From assembly GCA_947379965.1 (NCBI GenBank), contig CANCPC010000001.1:56205-120204 (forward strand): DNA of 64,000 nt, written 5' to 3'. The position numbers were made by a program, and so were the translations under genes. The DNA comes from Flavobacteriaceae bacterium (GTDB taxonomy: Bacteria; Bacteroidota; Bacteroidia; Flavobacteriales; Flavobacteriaceae). Of this stretch, positions 56,234-64,000 are shown piece by piece. The notes beneath the pieces were generated by a model. That model did not search any database and had not been told where the DNA came from. It was given only the letters and a program-made list of their open reading frames with translations. Numbering within the stretch: position 1 is the stretch's first letter; each line of letters begins with the position of its first letter.

Positions 56234-58504
56234 TTATTTTTTTGCTTGCGCATCAATAACTGCAATTGCAGCCATATTTACCATTTCTTCAACACTTGCT
56301 CCTAATTGAAATATATGAACCGGTTTTCCCATTCCTAACATAATAGGTCCAATAGAATCTATTTTATCTAATTCTTTTAATAGTTTATAGGTAATATTTG
56401 CTGATTCAAGATTAGGAAAAATCAAGGTGTTCACTTTTTTTCCAGCAAGTTTAGAAAATGGAAATTTTGCTTTTAACATTTCTGGATTCAAAGCAAAATC
56501 AGCTTGAATTTCACCATCAATGATCATCTCTGGATAATTTTCATGCAAAAAAGCAACTGCATCTCTTACTTTTGATGCATTATCGCTTGTAGAGGATCCA
56601 AAATTAGAGAAAGACACCATTGCTATTATTGGTTCTATTCCAAAATTTTTGGCGGTATTTGCTGTCATCAGGGCTATTTTCGCTAAATCATCCGCAGTTG
56701 GGTTTATATTTATAGCTGTATCAGATAAGAACATTGGACCCCGAGCCGTAATCATCATATTTGTAGTGGCCACGATAGAAGCCCCTTTCTCTTTATTTAT
56801 AAGTTGCAAAATTGGTTTTACTACCGATGGATAACTTCTAGAATATCCCGTTACTAATGCATCAGCTTCACCTTCGTTAACCATCATGGCTGCAAAATAA
56901 TTTCTTTCTCGCATCAAATTCTGAGCATCATATAAAGAGATCCCTCTTCTTTTTCTTGATTTCCAAAATGCATTTGCATATTTATTTCTTCTTGATTCTT
57001 CTTCATTAATTTTAGGGTCAATAATTTCAACTTCAGCATCAAAACCAAGTTCATGTTTTAATTCTAAAATAATTTCTTTTTTTCCTAATAAAATGGGAAA
57101 ACCTATTCCTTCTTCAAATACAACTTGAGCAGCTTTAAGAACATCTAATTGATCTGCTTCGGCAAAAACGATTCGTTTAGGATTCATTTTGGCTCTATCC
57201 GCAATCATACGAACCATTTTAGTATCATTTCCCATTCGGTCTAATAACTCTTGCTCATATTTTCTCCAATCTAGAATTGGATTTTGAGCTACACCAGAAT
57301 CCATTGCTGCTTTTGCTACTGCAGGTGCAACAACCGTTATTAACCTCGGGTCAAACGGAGATGGAATAATATATTCTCGACCAAATGTTAACTTAGTTGC
57401 TCCATAAGCAATATTAACTTGCTCAGGAACATGTTCTTTAGCCAAAGCTGCAAGTGCTCTAACGGCAGCCATTTTCATAGGTTCATTAATTTTTGTAGCT
57501 CTAACATCTAAAGCTCCTCGAAAAATATAAGGAAAACCAAGAACATTATTCACTTGATTAGGATGATCTGATCTACCTGTTGCCATGATTACATCCTTAC
57601 GAGTTGCAATGGCTAGATTATAATCGATTTCTGGATCTGGATTAGCCATGGCAAAAACAATGGGATTTTTAGCCATACCCAACAACATTTTTGGAGTCAT
57701 AATATTTCCAGAAGACAAACCTAAGAAAATATCGGCATCTACTAATGCTTCATCAAGGCTCATTGGTTTCTTGTCAGTAGCATATCTTTGTTGCAGAACC
57801 GATAATGAAGTGTTGTCTTTTGTTAAAACTCCTTTACTATTAAACATCAAAATGTTCTCAATTTTTAGCCCAAGCAAAACGTACATGTCAGCACAAGCAA
57901 GAGCTGCAGACCCCGCACCCGAAACTACCATTTTTAAATCTTCTGGCTTTTTGTCAGCTAATTCTAATGCGTTCAACAATGCAGCAGATGAAATAATAGC
58001 CGTTCCATGTTGATCATCGTGCATAACCGGAATATTTAATTCCTCGACCAATCTTCTTTCAATTTCGAAAGATTCTGGCGCTTTTATATCTTCAAGATTA
58101 ATTCCACCAAAAGTCGGAGCTATATTTTTCACCGTTTGAATAAAATCTTCTACATCTTTTGTTTCAATTTCTATATCGAAAACATCAATTCCGGCAAAAA
58201 TTTTAAACAATAAACCTTTTCCTTCCATAACTGGTTTAGATGCTTCAGGACCAATATCCCCGAGACCTAAAACCGCTGTTCCATTACTAATTACAGCAAC
58301 TAGATTTCCTTTTGCTGTATATTTATAAACATTATTAACATCTTTTGCTATCTCTAAACAAGGTTCTGCAACACCTGGTGAATAGGCCAAAGATAAATCT
58401 CTTTGTGTGGCATATTTTTTGGTTGGTATAACCTGGATTTTTCCAGGCGTAGGTTTTGCGTGGTATAAAAGTGCTTCTCTTCTTTTGCTATTCTTCTCCA
58501 TCAT
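56234..58504 (-). CDS. maeB: NADP-dependent malic enzyme with phosphotransacetylase-like domain
   Basis: Oxidative decarboxylation of malate to pyruvate, giving NADPH. The 756-residue protein is of the long MaeB type. The malic enzyme part (about 1-430) contains [20 protein letters not shown] and the nucleotide-binding [16 protein letters not shown] phosphotransacetylase-like part (about 435-756) probably serves in regulation or oligomerisation rather than catalysis. It is monocistronic and has a good promoter upstream. Confidence 0.95.
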   Translation of the reverse strand: MMEKNSKRREALLYHAKPTPGKIQVIPTKKYATQRDLSLAYSPGVAEPCLEIAKDVNNVYKYTAKGNLVAVISNGTAVLGLGDIGPEASKPVMEGKGLLFKIFAGIDVFDIEIETKDVEDFIQTVKNIAPTFGGINLEDIKAPESFEIERRLVEELNIPVMHDDQHGTAIISSAALLNALELADKKPEDLKMVVSGAGSAALACADMYVLLGLKIENILMFNSKGVLTKDNTSLSVLQQRYATDKKPMSLDEALVDADIFLGLSSGNIMTPKMLLGMAKNPIVFAMANPDPEIDYNLAIATRKDVIMATGRSDHPNQVNNVLGFPYIFRGALDVRATKINEPMKMAAVRALAALAKEHVPEQVNIAYGATKLTFGREYIIPSPFDPRLITVVAPAVAKAAMDSGVAQNPILDWRKYEQELLDRMGNDTKMVRMIADRAKMNPKRIVFAEADQLDVLKAAQVVFEEGIGFPILLGKKEIILELKHELGFDAEVEIIDPKINEEESRRNKYANAFWKSRKRRGISLYDAQNLMRERNYFAAMMVNEGEADALVTGYSRSYPSVVKPILQLINKEKGASIVATTNMMITARGPMFLSDTAININPTADDLAKIALMTANTAKNFGIEPIIAMVSFSNFGSSTSDNASKVRDAVAFLHENYPEMIIDGEIQADFALNPEMLKAKFPFSKLAGKKVNTLIFPNLESANITYKLLKELDKIDSIGPIMLGMGKPVHIFQLGASVEEMVNMAAIAVIDAQAKK

Positions 58505-58525
58505 TTAAAATTTTATTCCTTTTTA

Positions 58526-58552
58526 CAAAGATATAAGTCTTAAATTAAACAA
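58526..58552 (-). promoter_or_regulatory. Promoter of the malic enzyme gene
   Basis: On the minus strand TTG (58550-58552) and TATCTTTG (58526-58533) are 16 bases apart. The -7 box lies about 21 bases before the ATG. Confidence 0.65.
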
Positions 58553-58606
58553 GGATGCTTTTAATCTTTTCATTTACAAAAAAAAGCCAATTTATAAAAA
58601 TAAAAA

Positions 58607-58629
58607 AAGCCACATTAAATTGTGGCTGT
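58607..58629 (-). terminator. Terminator after the CBS-domain gene
   Basis: On the minus strand AGCCACA and TGTGGCT form a seven-pair stem with a six-base loop and are followed by a long T run, about 20 bases after the stop. Coordinates may be off by one or two bases. Confidence 0.85.
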
Positions 58630-58647
58630 TTGCATTCAAAAAAAAAA

Positions 58648-59073
58648 TTACTGAGATATATATGAGTCTAAATGTTTTATTGTCGCTTTTTGCATTTCAA
58701 TAATAGCTTTTACAACATCACTTATTGATATGATTCCAATTATGTTATCATTCTCCTTTACTGGCAAATGTCTCACTCTTTTTGAATCCATCAATTCCAT
58801 ACAATAATCTAAACTATCAGTAAGTTTAACTGTAACAACATCTTTTTCCATTATTTCGTTTACTAACGTTTTCTTTGAAGATTTGGCTTTTAATGCTATT
58901 TTTCGAGCATAATCTCTTTCTGATAAAATACCTTTTAACGAGTTGTCTTCTATTATCAAAATAGCTCCAATGTTTTTTTCGCTCATCACACCTAAGGCCT
59001 CATATACTGTTATTGTGGACAATACTGAATAAACTTCTTTACCTTTTGTGCTTAATATTTGATTTACAGTCAT
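58648..59073 (-). CDS. CBS-domain pair protein
   Basis: A 141-residue protein made of just two CBS motifs (about 8-60 and 74-128), with the segments GAILIIEDNSLKGILSERDYARK and RHLPVKENDNIIGIISISDVVK. Such stand-alone CBS pairs bind adenine nucleotides and are sometimes linked to redox or energy control. No catalytic domain is fused. It sits 140 bases upstream of the malic enzyme gene but is closed by its own terminator. Function unknown. Confidence 0.85.
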   Translation of the reverse strand: MTVNQILSTKGKEVYSVLSTITVYEALGVMSEKNIGAILIIEDNSLKGILSERDYARKIALKAKSSKKTLVNEIMEKDVVTVKLTDSLDYCMELMDSKRVRHLPVKENDNIIGIISISDVVKAIIEMQKATIKHLDSYISQ

Positions 59074-59495
59074 AACAAAATAAATTAATTGACTATAAAG
59101 TTAAAAAAAAAATCAAATAAATGACTCAAAATTTTTAAATATTTTAATTAATATAAAATGTATCTAAATACCATTCAGTTGTTTATGATTTTAAATCGGT
59201 TATTTTTTTAAACCAATTTTTAATTTACTGGGATCTGTTAATAAAACCAAATACCCTTAACGCAAAAATTTTCTAGATTCTTTTTAAAAAGAATATAGAA
59301 AAATCGTTATTAATTGTAAACTAATTTACTTGTTAAATGAAATTAGCTTATTGGTAAAAAATCTATGTTATTTAAATTATTTTATTTAAACTGGCAGCGA
59401 GAACCCCAAATTCACTGTTTATTGTTGTAAAGAAACATACAGCTGCTGCCAGAAAAAAAAAAAAAAATGATATTGTAATTGTAGTGTTTTTTTTA
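59074..59495. other. 422-base gene-free region with a hairpin and a poly-A tract
   Basis: Very AT-rich spacer between the OmpA-like gene and the CBS gene. Its only clear structure is an eight-base inverted repeat, CTGGCAGC (59391-59398) and GCTGCCAG (59445-59452), next to a run of 15 A residues (59453-59467). On the minus strand this lies just past the OmpA-like gene and may act as its terminator. A 64-codon ORF across it is low-complexity and not credible. Confidence 0.5.
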
Positions 59496-61436
59496 TTACA
59501 TAGAAGTAATAACAAACTCACTGCGTCTATTCGCTTGATGTTCTTCTTCGGTACACTTAACTCCATTAGAACATTTGTTTACCAATTTTGTTTCTCCATA
59601 ACCTCTAGCATTTAATCTATTTGCACCGATACCTTTTTTTACTAACCATTCCATGGTAGATTTTGCGCGTCTTTCAGACAAAAATTTGTTATATTGAGCT
59701 GTTTCTCGGCTATCGGTATAAGAGCGAATATCAATTTTCATCTTTGGATATTCTTGCATAACCACAAGAAGTTTGGTCAACTCGAATGAGGCGTCTTTTC
59801 GGATGAAGGATTTATCCAAATCAAAATAAATCATTGGTATATTTAGAGTTTTAGCTAAATCTGTTTCTATACTTATAGATTTGATGCGTTGCTCTAAAGC
59901 TAAGTTCAATTCACTTTTACCCGAAGTTTTGTTTACTGCTATATTACCTTCCTTAGTTTCATATCCTAGTTTCTCTGCACGCACATAATATGTTTTACCA
60001 CAAACCACCTCAAAACTATAATTTCCGTTATGATTAGAGGCAGCTTCTTTCAGGAATTGGAATTTTTCATCAAACAAACTCAACTTTGCATCCGGAACTA
60101 TTTTGTTCGTTTCTTTATCCAAAATTACACCTGTTAAGGTTTGCTCACAGGATAATTTATGGGTTTCAGTAAACTTATAAATATCATCTTGACCTTTACC
60201 ACCAGCTCTATTGGAAGTAAAAAAACCATTTCTACTTTTACTGTCTATGAAAAATGCAAAATCATCATCAGCACTATTTATTGGCGATCCCACATTTTGT
60301 ATGTTGGTAAAACTAGTATCACTCTCTATATTGGCTACATATACATCTAATCCTCCTAGTCCCGGTCTTCCATCACTAGCAAAATACAATTGGTTGTCCT
60401 TACTAATAAACGGGAAAGTCTCTTTTCCTTCTGTATTGATGGTATTTCCTAAATTTTGAGGAATACCATAACTACCATCGGAGTTTATTGCTACTTGAAA
60501 CAAATCTGATTGCCCTATGGAGCCTGGCATATCAGAGGAAAAATATAAGGTTTTTTCATTTACGCTCAAAGCAGGATGTGCTATACTGTAGCTATCGCTA
60601 TTAAAGGGTAAGGCGACTACATTATCCCATTCACCCTCTGTGTTTCTTGTCGATTTATATATTTTTAATAATGTAATCTCTTTACTATCTTTCCCTTTTT
60701 TTCCGGATAAATAGTTGTTTCTAGTAAAGTACATCGTTTTATCATCTTTAGTGAAAACGGGGGTCGATTCATGAAACTTAGAATTTATAATTTTATTAAA
60801 ATGCTCGGGGCTTCCTAAAGTGCCATCCTCTTTTATTTCGGCACTATACAAATTGGTAAAGGATTCGTTGGTCCATCTGAATACATTTTTTGAAACTCCA
60901 CCGGTATCGCGTGCAGAGGTGAACACTAATTTGTTACCAGAAAATGAACTTCCATAATCCGAAAAAGCAGAGTTTATCCCTAAATCGGTGATGTTAAAGC
61001 GTCCTGAATTGGCTTTAATTTCTTCTAAATAATTTTTGTGACCCGCAAAAAGTTGCGCTCTTTTATCATTCCCTGATTTTGAATTAAAATCGATAAGCAT
61101 TTTATCGGCTTGGCTATAGTTGCCCTCGGCTTTCAAGCATTGGGAATACCTATAACAATATTCAGCTTCTTGATTTGAGTTCATTGTAAAGAGTTCTGAA
61201 TACCATTTCCCGGCTTTGATTAACTCAGCATTAAAATAATATGCGTTACCTAATTTTTGAAACATTTTCTCATCCTTATACCCTTTATTGGCTACTCGTT
61301 CATAGATGGCAATAGCATCTATATAAGCATATCGTTCGTATTGTTTGTCAGCCGCAGCTAATTTGGTTTTTTGAGCATAGCCTTGGAGGACAATCACACT
61401 CAAAATGATGCTATAAATTAAAGGATTATTTTTCAT
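59496..61436 (-). CDS. PorE-like OmpA family protein (TPR, beta-propeller, CRD, OmpA-C)
   Basis: A 646-residue envelope protein with a signal peptide (cleavage near residue 21). In order: TPR-like helices (about 25-130), a PD40/WD40-type propeller (about 150-420; repeats such as TPVFTKDDKTMYFTRNN and HPALSVNEKTLYFSSD), a carboxypeptidase-regulatory-like domain (about 435-520), and an OmpA C-terminal peptidoglycan-binding domain (about 535-646, with NKFLSERRAKST). This is the architecture of PorE of the type IX system. It differs from PorE in lacking an obvious lipobox. It closes the adhesin-SprF-OmpA cassette, 11 bases after the SprF-like gene. Confidence 0.88.
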   Translation of the reverse strand: MKNNPLIYSIILSVIVLQGYAQKTKLAAADKQYERYAYIDAIAIYERVANKGYKDEKMFQKLGNAYYFNAELIKAGKWYSELFTMNSNQEAEYCYRYSQCLKAEGNYSQADKMLIDFNSKSGNDKRAQLFAGHKNYLEEIKANSGRFNITDLGINSAFSDYGSSFSGNKLVFTSARDTGGVSKNVFRWTNESFTNLYSAEIKEDGTLGSPEHFNKIINSKFHESTPVFTKDDKTMYFTRNNYLSGKKGKDSKEITLLKIYKSTRNTEGEWDNVVALPFNSDSYSIAHPALSVNEKTLYFSSDMPGSIGQSDLFQVAINSDGSYGIPQNLGNTINTEGKETFPFISKDNQLYFASDGRPGLGGLDVYVANIESDTSFTNIQNVGSPINSADDDFAFFIDSKSRNGFFTSNRAGGKGQDDIYKFTETHKLSCEQTLTGVILDKETNKIVPDAKLSLFDEKFQFLKEAASNHNGNYSFEVVCGKTYYVRAEKLGYETKEGNIAVNKTSGKSELNLALEQRIKSISIETDLAKTLNIPMIYFDLDKSFIRKDASFELTKLLVVMQEYPKMKIDIRSYTDSRETAQYNKFLSERRAKSTMEWLVKKGIGANRLNARGYGETKLVNKCSNGVKCTEEEHQANRRSEFVITSM

Positions 61437-61447
61437 AATATGTCGTT

Positions 61448-62374
61448 TTAAAAGAATCTTGGAGAGGTTATTTTATCGTATTTATTGAATAATTCGTAAC
61501 GTAAAAATATTTCGTGCGAACCAGAATTATAGTTGGCTAAACGGGTGGTTTCTAGATCATATCCATAGCCAATAAACCAGGTGTCGGTTGCTTGAAATCC
61601 TACCATACCACTCATTGCAGCACTCCATCTATAAGCGACACCTGCAACAAACTTGTCATTAAACATGAAGTTTCCAGAAATATCTACCTGTAAGGGAGCT
61701 CCATATACCATTTTAGCAAGTAAAGAGGGCTTGAATTTGATATCTTGTGCAATATTAAAAACATGACCGGCAATCAAATAATAATTAATTACTTCTTTAG
61801 CAACTAGACTATTCCCTTTACTAGCATAGGCATCAAAATGTTTTGTTTCTAACAAATTAGGAACTGATAATCCAAAATAAGTATTGTCTGAATGCAAATA
61901 TAATCCCACCCCTATGTTTGGTGAAAACTGATTATCAATATTATTTTGAAAAGCATAATCATTCGGATTAAACTTGTTCACTTTATAAAAATCAACATTC
62001 AAAAGATCGGCTGTAGCTTTTAATCCAAAAGATAATTTATATCGAGTTGAGGTGTGTACCGTATAGGAGAAATCAATGGAAACATTATTATCAACCGATG
62101 GCCCTATTTGATCATTAATTATCGAAACTCCTAATCCAATATTTGTTCCGTTTATAGGGGTATTTATCGAAGCCGCATTAGTAATAGGTGCTCCATCTAA
62201 TCCTATCCATTGTGCTCGATGAAGCCCAAAAATGCTCATTGACTCCCTTGATCCAGCATAAGCCGGATTAATATTGATCGTGTTGTACATGTACTGTGTG
62301 AACTGGGCATCTTGTTGGGCGTAACTCGAAACGCACACTAATAGAATGACTGCTATTTTATATATTTTTTTCAT
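61448..62374 (-). CDS. PorP/SprF family T9SS outer-membrane protein (cassette copy)
   Basis: A 308-residue outer-membrane barrel with a signal peptide (cleavage near residue 19, SSYAQ). The family opening is QDAQFTQYMYNTININPAYAGSRESMSIFGLHRAQW. In F. johnsoniae SprF is needed for secretion of the type B sorted adhesin SprB, and each adhesin gene tends to have its own SprF. Here it lies 49 bases downstream of such an adhesin gene, so it is probably its dedicated partner. Confidence 0.92.
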   Translation of the reverse strand: MKKIYKIAVILLVCVSSYAQQDAQFTQYMYNTININPAYAGSRESMSIFGLHRAQWIGLDGAPITNAASINTPINGTNIGLGVSIINDQIGPSVDNNVSIDFSYTVHTSTRYKLSFGLKATADLLNVDFYKVNKFNPNDYAFQNNIDNQFSPNIGVGLYLHSDNTYFGLSVPNLLETKHFDAYASKGNSLVAKEVINYYLIAGHVFNIAQDIKFKPSLLAKMVYGAPLQVDISGNFMFNDKFVAGVAYRWSAAMSGMVGFQATDTWFIGYGYDLETTRLANYNSGSHEIFLRYELFNKYDKITSPRFF

Positions 62375-62423
62375 ATCTCTTTTTTTAATCCCAAGAGCAT
62401 TAACCCTCGGGAATTAGTTCTTT

Positions 62424-64000
62424 TTATCTATTTAAATATAAATAACCTGCTTTCTCATGTGCAGTCGAGGCGCTGTCTTTGTATTTGAAAATATAGAAAT
62501 AAGTACCAACTGGTAATTTTTCAGATTCTTTAATTGTCATGCGTCCTTCAGAGATTCCTCTAAAAGCTCGGTCTGAATTGTTATAACCAATTTTTTCGAA
62601 TACTAATACTCCCCAACGGTTATAAATTTCTACTGAGTTATCTGGATAACGCTCTAGTCCTTGTATATAAAATACATCATTCATTCCATCCTCATTCATA
62701 GAAACTGCATTAAAGACTTCTATACATCCTTTAATATCTAATACTGTTGGATTTTCATTTGCTCCGTCGGCAAAATCTGACTTATGGGTAACGATTGCTC
62801 CTGAGGGTGATTTTCCTGATACGGTTGCTTGATTACTAACTTGACCATAAATCATATCTTCTCTTGTAAGGGTATAAACCCCTGAAAAGGCGATAGTGTT
62901 ACTCTCTCCTATGGCCAAAATAATTGGAGTTCCTGTCATCAAAACTCCTGGTAATAAATCTGTTACCATAACATTTGTCAATGGAACATTACCCACGTTT
63001 TGAATAGTAAAACTGTAAGTGATTTTATCACCTATCTCATGACAATTATCTGAATTTGAGTTGTTAAAAACACCTGTTTTTACTAAAGTGATTTTGGGAA
63101 CTTCTAAAACAGTAACCCTAGCTGTCGCTTGACTACAATTGGTTGGATTATTAATCTCACAAATTGTATAATTAATGGGATAAACTCCAGCAGGTGAATT
63201 CGCCACAACAGCAATCGTTCCGTCTGCGTTCATAGTTAATGGTCCACTTGGTGTGGATGTCAGTTTTACACTTCCAGCAGCAGTTCCAATAATAACAGGT
63301 AAACCTTTTAAAGTATCGTTAAGTATCACACTTGGAGTAGTGCCGCCTGGTAATGCACTTGGCGCATCAGCAGTGGCAATAATTATTGGTGCTAAAACTG
63401 TCACCCTAGCCGTTGCTTGACTGCAATTGGTCGGATTATTAATCTCACAAATTGTATAATTAATGGAGTAAACTCCTGCCGGTGCGTTCATTAAAATAGC
63501 TATCGTACCGTCTGCGTTCATAGTTAATGGTCCACTTGGAGAAGATGTTAGTTTTACATTTCCAGCAGCTGATCCTATAATAGCAGGTAACCCATATAAA
63601 GTGTCGTTTAATATCACACTTGGTGTTATATCGCCAGGTAAAGCGCTAGGCGCATCAGCAGTGGCAATAATTATTGGTAGTGTAAAACACGTTGGCGATG
63701 TCATTGTGATCATTTGTGGTACGCAACTAGAATCCGTTGGTGTTACAGTGATATCAACATTAATGCCTACTACAATTCCGGTAATAGCCGTTGCTGTTAC
63801 TATCCCTGTGCTTGCAGTAATTATTGATCCCCCTGGATTGTTGATCTGAACGCTATAGGTGCCACCATTACATTTTCCTACTGCGAAACTCGCTTTAGAA
63901 CTTGAACATGATGTGCTACAATCCGTAGGAGCTACAACTGTAATTTGTGTGCTACAATTTCCTTCGGTAGCGGTTAAGATTACATCCGTTCCTAAAGCAA
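62424..64000 (-). CDS. Large adhesin-like protein with type B T9SS sorting domain (N-terminus outside window)
   Basis: The frame is open from 62424 to the right edge (about 525 codons), so the gene starts outside the window; an internal ATG at 63713 is not the real start. Visible parts, from the edge inward: a Cys-rich, Thr-rich region with repeated CS pairs, two nearly identical 96-residue repeats, a DUF11-like domain (about 120 residues, KTGVFNNSNSDNCHEIGDKI), and the gliding-motility-associated C-terminal domain, with FNAVSMNEDGMNDVFYI, IYNRWGVLVFEK and a final GYLYLNR. This is a secreted, surface-anchored type B substrate, probably an adhesin. Confidence 0.9.
   Translation of the reverse strand, partial: ALGTDVILTATEGNCSTQITVVAPTDCSTSCSSSKASFAVGKCNGGTYSVQINNPGGSIITASTGIVTATAITGIVVGINVDITVTPTDSSCVPQMITMTSPTCFTLPIIIATADAPSALPGDITPSVILNDTLYGLPAIIGSAAGNVKLTSSPSGPLTMNADGTIAILMNAPAGVYSINYTICEINNPTNCSQATARVTVLAPIIIATADAPSALPGGTTPSVILNDTLKGLPVIIGTAAGSVKLTSTPSGPLTMNADGTIAVVANSPAGVYPINYTICEINNPTNCSQATARVTVLEVPKITLVKTGVFNNSNSDNCHEIGDKITYSFTIQNVGNVPLTNVMVTDLLPGVLMTGTPIILAIGESNTIAFSGVYTLTREDMIYGQVSNQATVSGKSPSGAIVTHKSDFADGANENPTVLDIKGCIEVFNAVSMNEDGMNDVFYIQGLERYPDNSVEIYNRWGVLVFEKIGYNNSDRAFRGISEGRMTIKESEKLPVGTYFYIFKYKDSASTAHEKAGYLYLNR
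63102..63677 (-). repeat. Two tandem 288-bp coding repeats in the adhesin gene
   Basis: Unit one spans 63390-63677 and unit two 63102-63389. Each encodes 96 residues beginning PIIIATADAPSALPG and ending CSQATARVTVL. The units differ at only a minority of positions. Confidence 0.88.

Noticed and set aside
57648..58013. 121-codon plus-strand ORF antisense to the malic enzyme
   Set aside because: The malic enzyme frame is fully conserved across it; no domain or start context for the antisense frame.
59372..59566. 64-codon minus-strand ORF across the poly-A tract
   Set aside because: Its core is a run of phenylalanines from the homopolymer; it overlaps the end of the OmpA-like gene.
63102..63677. 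CRISPR-like or mobile repeat
   Set aside because: The repeats are 288-base coding units in frame within one gene, with no spacers.
62424..63713. Treating the adhesin as a 429-residue protein starting at 63713
   Set aside because: The same frame stays open to the window edge with adhesin-like sequence, so that ATG is internal.
1..64000. tRNA, rRNA, riboswitch or CRISPR array
   Set aside because: No cloverleaf, rRNA core sequence, riboswitch consensus or repeat-spacer array was found by eye in the spacers; a covariance-model search was not possible here.

Overview
The window is an AT-rich stretch of a Bacteroidota chromosome, almost certainly a Flavobacterium or a close Flavobacteriaceae relative. 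The evidence is the gene content (SprA, a RemB-like protein, two PorP/SprF proteins, type B type IX secretion sorting domains, a pdxJ/nadK/uppS/bamA/skp/murI cluster and a fused folK-deoxynucleoside kinase) and promoter boxes of the Bacteroidota TTG/TAnnTTTG type. Most starts lack a Shine-Dalgarno sequence. No tRNA, rRNA, CRISPR array, phage or insertion sequence was seen. It reads as core chromosome framed by two secreted-adhesin genes that run off the window edges.

Layout. 1-11.6 kb: tail of a type B sorted surface protein, then folK-dNK, sppA, a DUF2797 protein divergent from a GH3-family protein, serB, and the protein quality-control genes clpX, clpP and tig. 11.6-17.5 kb: a small membrane protein, a small secreted repeat protein, an alpha/beta hydrolase, a 1160-residue GH18/NodB/GT2 fusion, and pdxJ. 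17.6-26.3 kb: the plus-strand envelope cluster CBS protein, nadK, DUF6089 outer-membrane protein, uppS, bamA, two OmpH/Skp chaperones and murI. 26.3-31 kb: gamma-carbonic anhydrase-like protein, an orphan PorP/SprF protein, an Nfu protein with a doubled N-domain, a small helical protein, an MscS channel and tsaB. 31-38.2 kb: a minus-strand MacAB-TolC-like efflux operon with two permeases and two adaptors. 38.6-45.2 kb: a DUF4403 lipoprotein and an aa3-type cytochrome oxidase assembly cluster (ctaB, two subunit III proteins, subunit IV, a degenerate SCO-like protein, SCO, DUF420 and a small membrane protein). 45.4-56.1 kb: the minus-strand run ruvA-sprA-gcvH-VanZ-remB. 56.2-59.1 kb: malic enzyme and a CBS protein. 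59.5-64 kb: an adhesin/SprF/PorE-like cassette.

How the genes work together. SprA is the outer-membrane translocon of the type IX system. SprF-like and PorE-like proteins and type B sorted adhesins are its accessory parts and cargo. BamA, the Skp proteins, UppS, MurI and DUF6089 serve outer-membrane and cell-wall assembly. The oxidase genes supply heme O, copper and structural subunits for a terminal oxidase whose catalytic subunits I and II lie elsewhere.

No wholly new system can be proven here. The best leads are the single-chain GH18-deacetylase-glycosyltransferase protein, the TonB-like domain on the RemB-like barrel, the degenerate SCO paralogue, and several kinds of intergenic repeat, one of which is translated into a gene's N-terminus.
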